A stretch of DNA of 64,000 nt from Delphinus delphis (lineage: Eukaryota; Chordata; Mammalia; Artiodactyla; Delphinidae), in contig NW_027192651.1 of NCBI RefSeq assembly GCF_949987515.2, forward strand, positions 4,650,001-4,714,000, written 5' to 3'. This document shows positions 1 to 9,059 of the stretch, piece by piece (the stretch's first letter is position 1; every line of letters begins with the position of its first letter). The notes under the pieces are model-generated. The model was given only the letters and a program-made list of their open reading frames with translations. It searched no databases and was not told the origin of the DNA. The position numbers were made by a program, and so were the translations under genes.

Positions 1-20
1 ATTCCAGACGCTTTACTAAC

Positions 21-40
21 ACTCTCCCCACTTGGAGAGT
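21..40 (+). repeat. Small inverted repeat (7-bp stem, 6-nt loop)
   Basis: actctcc and ggagagt are complementary around a 6-nt spacer. The element recurs about 20 bp after each unit start. One arm is broken in U21 and U23 (ggagact), U28 (ggagcgt) and U33 (ggacagt), and the loop varies (ccactt or cgactt). No function is evident, and it is far weaker than the main palindrome. Confidence 0.6.
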
Positions 41-404
41 CAGTCCCTTTAACCTCCTGTTTGGCCCAGTTTGCAATTTCTGCGGAAGATGAACAGGAAT
101 AGCGAGAACCAATGAGAGACTAGCTGGAGGTGTCTGGACGGGCAAATTTAACTCTCATTTCCCACCAGGAAGAGGAATTAACCAAAGGCTCAGCGTGCCG
201 TGCCGGAACCAGATTAGGGCCTGAAGCCATCCTGCGGTGTTGCGGCCAGGTCTCAAGAAAGCGAGTTGAAGAAAGGAGCTCAGGGGCACTGTAATTCACA
301 AACCTGCAGAGTTATAAATGACAGCTATCGTCCAAAAATATACTGAAGTAAGGCTGCCAAGAGGACTTGAAAGCGGGGCAGAATTGCAGGAAACCGATTT
401 CAGG

Positions 405-418
405 AGGTAGAGCCTCTG
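405..418. other. Deletion junction in U1
   Basis: Here ggtaga is joined directly to gcctctg. In U2 these are separated by 1570-1991 (422 bp). The breakpoints lie 54 bp upstream and 296 bp downstream of where the palindrome would be. The next base on the left flank and the previous base on the right flank give no useful microhomology when U2 is the reference. The start-to-start distance to U2, 1,158 bp, equals 1,580 minus 422. Confidence 0.93.
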
Positions 419-1438
419 TTTACAAGAACCTCGTTTACAGTACAAGTTCAACATCGCAGAAAGTGAAAAATGGATAAAGAAGTTGTGGTATTTACTTACA
501 AAGCAATATCACTCAGCAATGAAATCTATGTCATCAGGCCCTTAGCAGCACAATGAGTGGATTCAGGTACGATGATTCTAACTGAAATAAGTCACACAGA
601 AAAAGAAACATCATAAGATATCAGTAATACACGGAATGTAAACTTGGCTACACAGGAACTTAATTACAGAACAGAACAGGGTCTCAAATTTAGAAAACCA
701 ACTTATGCTTGCTTAAGGGGAAAGGTGAGTTGGGGTGCTGCATAAAACCAGAGATTGAAATGAGCACAGATAAAGTTCCTTAAGCCAAATATGGAATAGA
801 CCAGAGCTACTCCTTGCTCAACGAAATGGACACAAGACCCCATATTAAACGCCTAAGAATGTACCTGATTAGTAAGTATCTTAAAACCTATGGATTGCTA
901 TGTCTCCAAAAGAGAATCAAGCGTGTGTACAGGGGCATAAACGCAGCAGTGATAGGATTGGAGAGGTTCGGTGAGCAAATGAAGACCCTTTGAAGTCATG
1001 TTGCATGGTACCCATTCCACGGGTCTCAACTCTCCAGGTTTAAGGTATTCTTCCTTCAGCTAAAACATGCATGTGGAACCCAGAGTATGATCAAACGTGT
1101 GAACGGGAGACGTGTTCAAATATCTCTCAGTTTTCCTCCCCTGGTACTCGGGTGCAACATTCCAGACGCTTTACTAACACTCTCCCGACTTGGAGAGTCA
1201 GGGCCTTTAACCTCCTGTTTGGCCCAGTTTGCAAGTTCTGCGGAAGATGAACAGGAATAGCGAGAACCAATGAGAGACTAGCTGGAGGTGTCTGGACGGG
1301 CAAATTTAACTCTCATTTCCCACCAGGAAGAGGAAATAACCAAAGGCTCAGCGTGCCGTGCCGGAACTAGATTAGGGCCTGAAGCCAACCTGCGGTGTTG
1401 CGGCCAGCTCACAAGAAAGCGAGTTGAAGAAAGGAGCT

Positions 1439-1610
1439 CAGGGGCACTGTAATTCACAAACCTGCAGAGTTATAAATGACAGCTATCGTCCAAAAATATA
1501 CTGAAGTAAGGCTGCCAAGAGGACTTGAAAGCGGGGCAGAATTGCAGGAAACCGATTTAAGGAGGTAGACTGGAATTGCATTGAAAGCATAGGAAAAGAG
1601 GCAGATCGTC
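1439..1610 (+). other. Possible degraded L1 ORF2 segment left of the palindrome
   Basis: Stretches such as atcgtccaaaaatatac and ggggcagaattgcagg followed by gatttc resemble, in order, mammalian L1 ORF2 sequence lying a little upstream of the part seen to the right of the palindrome. If correct, the palindrome sits inside former ORF2. The match is by eye, weak and interrupted; I would not rely on it without an alignment. It recurs at the same offset in every unit. Confidence 0.35.
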
Positions 1611-1623
1611 CACAATGATGCAC

Positions 1624-1695
1624 TTGGCCAAAAAGGGCGTATGCGTTTTTTCCTGAATATATTCAGGAAAAAACGCATACGCCCTTTTTGGCCAA
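1624..1695. repeat. 72-bp perfect palindrome, no spacer (reference copy)
   Basis: Two 36-bp arms are exact reverse complements and meet at gaata|tattc. From the outside in, the left arm reads ttggccaaaaagggcg, then tatgcgtttttt, then cctgaata. The bases just outside (c and c) do not pair, so the element ends sharply. Each arm holds two CpGs. A 10-bp palindrome with a HindIII-type core, gcaagcttgc, follows 4 bp later at 1700-1709. Single-stranded DNA or RNA of this element would fold into a near-loopless hairpin. The element occurs in 40 of 41 units and is perfect in 15 (U2, U6, U8, U13-U16, U18, U20, U21, U31, U32, U34-U36). Confidence 0.97.
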
Positions 1696-1710
1696 CCAAG
1701 CAAGCTTGCA

Positions 1711-2221
1711 GAGGAAATCTGCACTACAATGAAGTCTCACTTCCCCCCGGTCAAAAGGGCCATCTGAAAAAAGTGTAAAATCCAGAAAGGCAGGACAGGC
1801 CATGGAGAACTGGGAGCCTTGTTATGCTGATGGGCGGGATGTAAATTGCCAACAGACACTCGGGAGAAGTGTATGGTGTTTCCTGAAACATCTAAAAAAC
1901 AAAGCAACAGAGCCTAGGGCACTTCCACTTATGGTCCTATAGCTTAGGGAAATTAAAATCAAAAAGACACAGCCACCCCAAAGTTTGGGACGCCTCTGTT
2001 TACAAGAACCTCGTTTACAGTACAAGTTCAACATCGCAGAAAGTGAAAAATGGATAAAGAAGTTGTGGTACTTACGTACAATACAGTATCACTCAGGAAT
2101 GAAATCTATGTCATCAGGCCATTAGCAGCACAATGAGTGGATTCAGGTACGATGATTCTAACTGAAATAAGTCACACAGAAAAAGAAACATCATAAGATA
2201 TCAGTAATACACGGAATGTAA
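1711..2221 (+). pseudogene. LINE-1 ORF2 C-terminal remnant (reference copy, in every unit)
   Basis: Decayed 3' end of the L1 reverse-transcriptase/endonuclease ORF2, to the cysteine-rich tail and stop. One frame gives GELGALLC-stop-WAGCKL from 1804. After a frameshift, the frame from 1859 reads LGRSVWCFLKHL, then WIKKLWYL at 2051, and ends I-S-V-I-H-G-M-stop, with the TAA at 2219-2221 where mammalian ORF2 normally ends. In-frame stops lie at 1940 (TAG), 2123 (TAG) and 2168 (TAA). These blocks keep the order and spacing of the L1 tail (compare WIKKMWYIYTMEYYSAIK in intact L1, from memory). No catalytic domain is present. The remnant is at offset ~552-1062 of each unit; U1 lacks its 5' half. 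Confidence 0.85.
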
Positions 2222-2520
2222 ACTTGGCTACACAGGAACTGAATTACAGAACAGAACCGGGTCTCAAATTTAGAAAACCAACTTATGCTTGCTTAAGGGT
2301 AAAGGTGAGTTGGGGTGCTGCATAAAACCAGAGATTGAAATGAGCACAGATAGAGTTCCTTAAGCCAAATACGGAATAGACAAGAGCTACTCCTTGCTCA
2401 ACGAAATGGACTCAACACTGCATATTAAACGCCTAAGAATGTACCTGACTAGTAAGTATCTTAAAACCTATGGATTGCTATGTCTCCGAAAGAGAATCAA
2501 GCATGTGTACAGGGGCATAA
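2222..2520 (+). mobile_element. LINE-1 3' UTR-like segment (reference copy)
   Basis: Directly after the ORF2 stop, the sequence resembles the 3' UTR of non-primate mammalian L1 in order: acacaggaactgaattac, tagaaaaccaacttatg, aaggggaaaggtgag (here aagggtaaagg), then agtatcttaaaacctatgg and gaaagagaatcaag. There is no poly(A) tail and no target-site duplication, so this is a fossil inside the monomer, not a fresh insertion. The match fades past ~2520. It recurs at offset ~1063-1361 in each unit. Confidence 0.7.
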
Positions 2521-2738
2521 ACGCAGCAGTGATAGGATTGGAGAGGTTCGGTGAGCAAATGAAGACCCTTTTAAGTCATATTGCATGGTACCCATTCCAC
2601 GGGTCTCAACTCTCCAGGTTTAAGGTATTCTTCCTTCAGCTAAAACATGCATGTGGAACCCAGAGTATGATCAACCATGTGATCGGGAGACGTGTTCAAA
2701 TATGTCTCAGTTTGCGTACCCTGGTACTCGGGTGCAAC
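2521..2738 (+). other. Unrecognised 3' part of the monomer (reference copy)
   Basis: From the fading of the L1 match to the next unit start I recognise no family. It includes a short interrupted inverted repeat around the ctggtactcggg site (gtacc-ct-ggtac) and a variable gatcaaccatgtgatcggg site. Loss of one C in that site accounts for many 1,579-bp units. Together with offset 0-~310 of the next unit this makes about 530 bp of monomer of unknown origin. Confidence 0.6.
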
Positions 2739-4314
2739 ATTCCAGACGCTTTACTAACACTCTCCCGACTTGGAGAGTCAGTCCCTTTAACCTCCTGTTT
2801 GGCCCAGTTTGCAATTTCTGCGGAAGATGAACAGGAATAGCGAGAACCAATGAGAGACTAGCTGGAGGTGTCTGGACGGGCAAATTTAACTCTCATTTCC
2901 CACCAGGAAGAGGAATTAACCAAAGGCTCAGCATGCCGTGCCGGAACCAGATTAGGGCCTGAAGCCATCCTACGGTGTTGCGGCCAGCTCACAAGAAAGC
3001 GAGTTGAAGAAAGGAGCTCAGGGGCACTGTAATTCACAAACCTGCAGAGTTATAAATGACAGCTATCGTCCAAAAATATACTGAAGTAAGGCTGCCAAGA
3101 GGACTTGAAAGCGGGGCAGAATTGCAGGAAACCGATTTCAGGAGGTAGACTGGAATTGCATTGAAAGCATAGGAAAAGTGGCAGAACGTCCACAATGATG
3201 CACTTGGCCAAAAAGGGCGTATGCGTTTTTTCCTAAATATATTCAGGAAAAAACGCATACGCCCTTTTTGGCCAACCAAGCAAGCTTGCAAAGGAAATCT
3301 GCACTACAATGAAGTCTCACTTCCCCCCGGTCAAACAGGCCATCTGAAAAAAGTGTAAAATCCAGAAAGGCAGGACAGGCCATGGAGAACTGGGAGCCTT
3401 GTTATGCTGATGGGCGGGATGTAAATTGCCAACAGACACTCGGGAGAAGTGTATGGTGTTTCCTGAAACATCTAAAAAACAAAGCAATAGAGCCTAGGGC
3501 ACTTCCACTTATGGTCCTATAGCTTAGCGAAATTAAAATCAAAAAGACACAGCCACCCCAAAGTTTGGGACGCCTCTGTTTACAAGAACCTCATTTACCG
3601 TACAAGTTCAGTATCACGGAAAGTGAAAAATGGATAAAGAACATGTGGTACTTACGTACAATGCAGTATCACTCAGCAATGAAATCTATGTCATCAGGCC
3701 CGTAGCAGCATAATGAGTGGATTCAGGTACGATGATTCTAACTGAAATAAGTCACACAGAAAAAGAAACATCATAAGATATCACTAACACACAGAATGTA
3801 AACTTCGCTACACAGGAACTGAATTCCAAAATAGAACAGGGTGTCAAATTTAGAAAACCAACTTATGCTTGCTTAAGGGGAAAGGTGAGTTGGGGTGCTG
3901 CATAAAACCAGAGATTGAAATGAGCACAGATAAAGTTCCTTAAGCCAAATATGGAATAGACAAGAGCTACTCCTTGCTCAACGAAATGGACTCAACACCC
4001 CATATTAAACGCCTAAGAATGTACCTGACTAGTATCTTAAAACCTATGGATTGCTATGTCTCCAAAAGAGAATCAAGCGTGTGTACAGGGGCATAAACGC
4101 AGCAGTGATAGGATTGGAGAGGTTCGGTGAGCAAATGAAGACCCTTTGAAGTCATATTGCATGGTACCCATTCCACGGGTCTCAACTCTCCAGGTTTAAG
4201 GTATTCTTCCTTCAGCTAAAACATGCATGTGGAACCCAGAGTATGATCAACCGTGTGAACGGGAGACGTGTTCAAATATGTCTCAGTTTACGTACCCTGG
4301 TACTCGGGTGCAAC
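2739..4314 (+). repeat. Satellite monomer U3
   Basis: 1,576 bp, the shortest full unit: one copy of a 4-bp direct repeat is lost near 4030 (actagtaagtatc becomes actagtatc). The palindrome at 3204-3275 has one mismatch (cctaaata, left arm). Downstream it is of the agttcagtatcacgg type, with cttcgctacac and agggtgtcaaa. It is almost identical to U4 to the right of the palindrome. Confidence 0.95.
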
Positions 4315-5894
4315 ATTCCAGACGCTTTACTAACACTCTCCTGACTTGGAGAGTCAGTCCCTTTAACCTCCTGTTTGGCCCAGTTTGCAATTTCTGCGGA
4401 AGATGAACAGGAATAGCGAGAACCAATGAGAGACTAGCTGGAGGTGTCTGGACGGGCAAATTTAACTCTCATTTCCCACCAGGAAGAGGAATTAACCAAA
4501 GGCTCAGCGTGCCATGCCGGAACAAGATTAGGGCCTGAAGCCATCCTGCGGTGTTGCGGCCAGGTCTGAAGAAAGCGAGTTGAAGAAAGGAGCTCAGGGG
4601 CACTGTAATGCACAAACCTGCAGAGTTATAAATGACAGCTATCGTCCAAAAATATACTGAAGTAAGGCTGCCAAGAGGACTTGAAAGCGGGGCAGAATTG
4701 CAGGAAACCGATTTCAGGAGGTAGACTGGAATTGCATTGAAAGCATAGGAAAAGAGGCAGAGCATCCACAATGATGCACTTGGCCAAAAAGGGCGTATGC
4801 GTTTTTTCCTAAATATATTCAGGAAAAAACGCATACGCCCTTTTTGGCCAACCAAGCAAGCTTGCAAAGGAAATCTGCACTACAATGAAGTCTCACTTCC
4901 CCCCGGTCAAAAGGGCCATCTGAAAAAAGTGTAAAATCCAGAAAGGCAGGACAGGCCATGGAGAACTGGGAGCCTTGTTATGCTGATGGGCGGGATGTAA
5001 ATTGCCAACAGACACTCGGGAGAAGTGTATGGTGTTTCCTGAAACATCTAAAAAACAAAGCAATAGAGCCTAGGGCACTTCCACTTATGGTCCTATAGCT
5101 TAGCGAAATTAAAATCAAAAAGACACAGCCACCCCAAAGTTTGGGACGCCTCTGTTTACAAGAACCTCATTTACCGTACAAGTTCAGTATCACGGAAAGT
5201 GAAAAATGGATAAAGAACATGTGGTACTTACGTACAATGCAGTATCACTCAGCAATGAAATCTATGTCATCAGGCCCGTAGCAGCATAATGAGTGGATTC
5301 AGGTACGATGATTCTAACTGAAATAAGTCACACAGAAAAAGAAACATCATAAGATATCACTAACACACAGAATGTAAACTTCGCTACACAGGAACTGAAT
5401 TCCAAAATAGAACAGGGTGTCAAATTTAGAAAACCAACTTATGCTTGCTTAAGGGGAAAGGTGAGTTGGGGTGCTGCATAAAACCAGAGATTGAAATGAG
5501 CACAGATAAAGTTCCTTAAGCCAAATATGGAATAGACAAGAGCTACTCCTTGCTCAACGAAATGGACTCAACACCCCATATTAAACGCCTAAGAATGTAC
5601 CTGACTAGTAAGTATCTTAAAACCTATGGATTGCTATGTCTCCAAAAGAGAATCAAGCGTGTGTACAGGGGCATAAACGCAGCAGTGATAGGATTGGAGA
5701 GGTTCGGTGAGCAAATGAAGACCCTTTGAAGTCATATTGCATGGTACCCATTCCACGGGTCTCAACTCTCCAGGTTTAAGGTATTCTTCCTTCAGCTAAA
5801 ACATGCATGTGGAACCCAGAGTATGATCAACCGTGTGAACGGGAGACGTGTTCAAATATGTCTCAGTTTACGTACCCTGGTACTCGGGTGCAAC
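4315..5894 (+). repeat. Satellite monomer U4
   Basis: 1,580 bp. The palindrome at 4780-4851 has the same single cctaaata mismatch as U3. It shares U3's downstream variants (agtatcacgg, cttcgctacac, agggtgtcaaa) but keeps the 4 bp lost in U3, so the U3 deletion came after the two separated. Private bases: ctcctgacttgg, aggtctgaag, gagcatcc. Confidence 0.95.
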
Positions 5895-6359
5895 ATTCCA
5901 GACGCTTTACTAACACTCTCCCGACTTGGAGAGTCAGTCCCTTTAACCTCCTGTTTGGCCCAGTTTGCAATTTCTGCGGAAGATGAACAGGAATAGCGAG
6001 AACCAATGAGAGACTAGCTGGAGGTGTCTGGACGGGCAAATTTAACTCTCATTTCCCACCAGGAAGAGGAATTAACCAAAGGCTCAGCGTGCCATGCCGG
6101 AACCAGATTAGGGCCTGAAGCCATCCTGCGGTGTTGCGGCCAGGTCTCAAGAAAGCGAGTTGAAGAAAGGAGCTCAGGGGCACTGTAATGCACAAACCTG
6201 CAGAGTTATAAATGACAGCTATCGTCCAAAAATATACTGAAGTAAGGCTGCCAAGAGGACTTGAAAGCGGGGCAGAATTGCAGGAAACCGATTTCAGGAG
6301 GTAGACTGGAATTGCATTGAAAGCATAGGAAAAGAGGCAGAACGTCCACAATGATGCAC

Positions 6360-6431
6360 TTGGCCAAAAAGGGCGTATGCGTTTTTTCCTGAACATATTC
6401 ATGAAAAAACGCATACGCACTTTTTGGCGAA
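6360..6431. repeat. Degraded palindrome in U5 (four mismatches)
   Basis: Left arm: gaaca instead of gaata. Right arm: tcatgaa instead of tcaggaa, gcac instead of gccc, and ggcgaa instead of ggccaa. None of the four is matched on the opposite arm. Confidence 0.93.
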
Positions 6432-6537
6432 CCAAGCAAGCTTGCAAAGGAAATCTGCACTACAATGAAGTCTCACTTCCCCCCGGTCAAAAGGGCCATC
6501 TGAAAAAAGTGTAAAATCCAGAAAGGCAGGACAGGCC

Positions 6538-6861
6538 ATGGAGAACTGGGAGCCTTGTTATGCTGATGGGCGGGATGTAAATTGCCAACAGACACTCGGG
6601 AGAAGTGTATGGTGTTTCCTGAAACATCTAAAACACAAAGCAACAGAGCCTAGGACACTTCCACTTATGGTCCTAGAGCTTAGGGAAATTAAAATCAAAA
6701 AGACACAGCCACCCCAAAGTTTGGAACGGCTCTGTTTACAAGAACCTCGTTTACAGTACAAGTTCAACATCGCAGAAAGTGAAAAATGGATAAAGAAGTT
6801 GTGGTATTTACTTACAAAGCAATATCACTCAGCAATGAAATCTATGTCATCAGGCCCTTAG
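6538..6861 (+). pseudogene. Open 107-codon stretch over the L1 ORF2 remnant (U5)
   Basis: Translates through LGRSVWCFLKHL and EKWIKKLWYL to a stop in gcccttagc. It is open only because the usual internal TAG is substituted; the same holds in U8 and, shorter, in U12. The N-terminal part is out of the ancestral ORF2 frame, and the methionine comes from the ccatgg site. I infer no product; it is listed because it shows the L1 ancestry clearly. Confidence 0.6.
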
Positions 6862-7474
6862 CAGCACAATGAGTGGATTCAGGTACGATGATTCTAACTG
6901 AAATAAGTCACACAGAAAAAGAAACATCATAAGATATCAGTAATACACGGAATGTAAACTTGGCTACACAGGAACTGAATTACAGAACAGAACAGGGTCT
7001 CAAATTTAGAAAACCAACTTATGCTTGCTTAAGGGGAAAGGTGAGTTGGGGTGCTGCATAAAACCAGAGATTGAAATGAGCACAGATAAAGTTCCTTAAG
7101 CCAAATATGGAATAGACCAGAGCTACTCCTTGCTCAACGAAATGGACACAACACCCCATATTAAACGCCTAAGAATGTACCTGATTAGTAAGTATCTTAA
7201 AATCTATGGATTGCTATGTCTCCAAAAGAGAATCAAGCGTGTGTACAGGGGCATAAACGCAGCAGTGATAGGATTGTAGAGGTTCGGTGAGCAAATGAAG
7301 ACCTTTTGAAGTCATGTTTCATGGTACCCATTACACTGGTCTCAACTCTCCAGGTTTAAGGTATTCTTCCTTCAGCTAAAACATGCATGTGGAACCCAGA
7401 GTATGATCAACCGTGTGAACGGGAGACGTGTTCAAATATCTCTCAGTTTTCCTCCCCTGGTACTCGGGTGCAAC

Positions 7475-9059
7475 ATTCCAGACGCTTTACTAACACTCTC
7501 CCCACTTGGAGAGTCAGGGCCTTTAACTTCCTGTTTGGCCCAGTTTGCAATTTCTGCGGAAGATGAACAGGAATAGCGAGAACCAATGAGAGACTAGCTG
7601 GAGGTGTCTGGACGGGCAAATTTAACTCTCATTTCCCACCAGGAAGAGGAAATAACCAAAGGCTCAGCGTGCCATGCCGGAACAAGATTAGGGCCTGAAG
7701 CCATCCTGCGGTGTTGCGGCCAGCTCACAAGAAAGCGAGTTGAAGAAAGGAGCTCAGGGGCACTGTAATTCACAAACCTGCAGAGTTATAAATGACAGCT
7801 ATCGTCCAAAAATATACTGAAGTAAGGCTGCCAAGAGGACTTGAAAGCGGGACAGAATTGCAGGAAACCGATTTCAGGAGGTAGACTGGAATTGCATTGA
7901 AAGCATAGGAAAAGAGGCAGAACGTCCACAATGATGCACTTGGCCAAAAAGGGCGTATGCGTTTTTTCCTGAATATATTCAGGAAAAAACGCATACGCCC
8001 TTTTTGGCCAACCAAGCAAGCTTGCAAAGGAAATCTGCACTACAATGAAGTCTCACCCCCCCCCCCCCCGGTCAAAAGGTCCATCTGAAAAATGTGTAAA
8101 ATCCAGAAAGGCAGGACAGGCCATGGAGAACTGGGAGCCTTGTTATGCTGATGGGCGGGATGTAAATTGCCAACAGACACTCGGGAGAAGTGTATGGTGT
8201 TTCCTGAAACATCTAAAAAACAAAGCAATAGAGCCTAGAGCACTTCCACTTATGGTCCTATAGCTTAGGGAAATTAAAATCAAAAAGACACAGCCACCCC
8301 AAAGTTTGGGACGTCTCTGTTTACAAGAACCTCGTTTACCGTACAAGTTCAGTATCACGGAAAGTGAAAAATGGATAAAGAACATGTGGTACTTACGTAC
8401 AATGCAGTATCACTCAGCAATGAAATCTATGTCATCAGGCCCGTAGCAGCATAATGAGTGGATTCAGGTACGATGATTCTAACTGAAATAAGTCACACAG
8501 AAAAAGAAACATCATAAGATACCACTAATACACGGAATGTAAACTTGGCTACACAGGAACTGAATTCCAAAACAGAAAAGGGTCTCAAATTTAGAAAACC
8601 AACTTCTGCTTGCTTATGGGGAAAGGTGAGTTGGGGTGCTGCATAAAACCAGAGATTGAAATGAGCACAGATAAAGTTCCTTAAGCCAAATATGGAATAG
8701 ACAAGAGCTACTCCTTGCTCAACGAAATGGACTCAACACCCCATATTAAACGCCTAAGAATGTACCTGACTAGTAAGTATCTTAAAACCTATGGACTGCT
8801 ATGTCTCCAAAAGAGAATCAAGCGTGTGTACAGGGGCATAAACGCAGCAGTGATAGGATTGGAGAGGTTCGGTGAGCAAATGAAGACCCTTTGAAGTCAT
8901 ATTGCATGGTACCCATTCCACGGGTCTCAACTCTCCAGGTTTAAGGTATTCTTCCTTCAGCTAAAACATGCATGTGGAACCCAGAGTATGATCAACCGTG
9001 TGAACGGGAGACGTGTTCAAATATGTCTCAGTTTTCCTCCCCTGGTACTCGGGTGCAAC
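7475..9059 (+). repeat. Satellite monomer U6 (longest unit)
   Basis: 1,585 bp. The palindrome at 7940-8011 is perfect. The 5 extra bases are in the C-tract at 8056-8069. Downstream type is agttcagtatcacgg, as in U3, U4, U37 and U38. Private changes: cgggacagaattg, aaaaggtccatc, aaaaatgtg, gataccactaat, cttctgcttgcttatgg. Confidence 0.95.
8056..8069 (+). repeat. Expanded poly-C tract (14 Cs)
   Basis: Other units read cacttccccccgg here. In U6 both T's are C and the run is lengthened to 14 consecutive Cs, adding 5 bp. U21 has one base fewer (ttccccccgtc) and U29 reads ttcccccccgtc, so this tract is the least stable simple sequence in the monomer. Confidence 0.95.

Larger units (their letters stand above)
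1..1158 (+). repeat. Satellite monomer U1 (internally deleted, no palindrome)
   Basis: 1,158 bp. The sequence jumps from ...caggaggtaga to gcctctgtttacaag, losing 422 bp that every other unit has, including the whole palindrome and the 5' half of the L1 ORF2 remnant. The rest is normal. The downstream part is of the gtggtatttacttacaaag type seen in U5, U25, U28, U34 and U39-U41. Private variants include cacaagacccc near 830 and gatcaaacgtg near 1090. Confidence 0.95.
1159..2738 (+). repeat. Satellite monomer U2 (reference unit)
   Basis: 1,580 bp; used here as reference. The palindrome at 1624-1695 is perfect. Distinctive bases: gcaagttctg, gaagccaacc, gatttaagg just before the palindrome (shared with U8 and U30), and caatacagtatc. 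A TGA near 2571 is changed to TTA, which opens a 148-codon frame running into U3; this is one substitution in satellite sequence, not a gene. Confidence 0.96.
5895..7474 (+). repeat. Satellite monomer U5
   Basis: 1,580 bp. The palindrome at 6360-6431 has four mismatches. The TAG that interrupts the L1 remnant in most units reads AGAG here (cctagagctt), which opens a 107-codon frame. Downstream type is gtggtatttacttacaaag. Later private changes: ttgtagaggttcgg, gtcatgtttcatgg, cattacactggtctc (the last also in U29). Confidence 0.95.

Noticed and set aside
1624..1695. Palindrome as a bacterial-type terminator or as terminal inverted repeats of a small transposon
   Set aside because: The window is eukaryotic satellite DNA. 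The arms meet with no spacer and no cargo, and there is no target-site duplication outside them.
2169..2520. Active LINE-1 insertion
   Set aside because: It lies at the same offset in all units, with in-frame stops, a frameshift, no poly(A) tail and no flanking duplication; it is part of the monomer.
2711..2735. Possible CENP-B box near the ctggtactcgggtg site, where many units read ttttcgtacc
   Set aside because: In those units ttcg and cggg are separated by 12 bases, not 7 as in the 17-bp CENP-B box, and the required A is out of place. No other site fits on either strand.
2394..2840. 148-codon plus-strand open frame, the longest in the window
   Set aside because: It is opened by one TGA-to-TTA substitution in U2 and spans the unit junction. 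The equivalent frame is closed in nearly all other units.
3034..3291. 85-codon minus-strand open frame over the palindrome, recurring in most units, and an overlapping 84-codon frame
   Set aside because: It recurs because the satellite recurs. It runs through both arms of the palindrome, several units have it truncated or shifted, two overlapping frames are equally open, and there is no sign of coding constraint.
4020..4040. U3 shortening as a different satellite subfamily
   Set aside because: It is a single 4-bp loss at a direct repeat; the rest of the unit is ordinary and close to U4.
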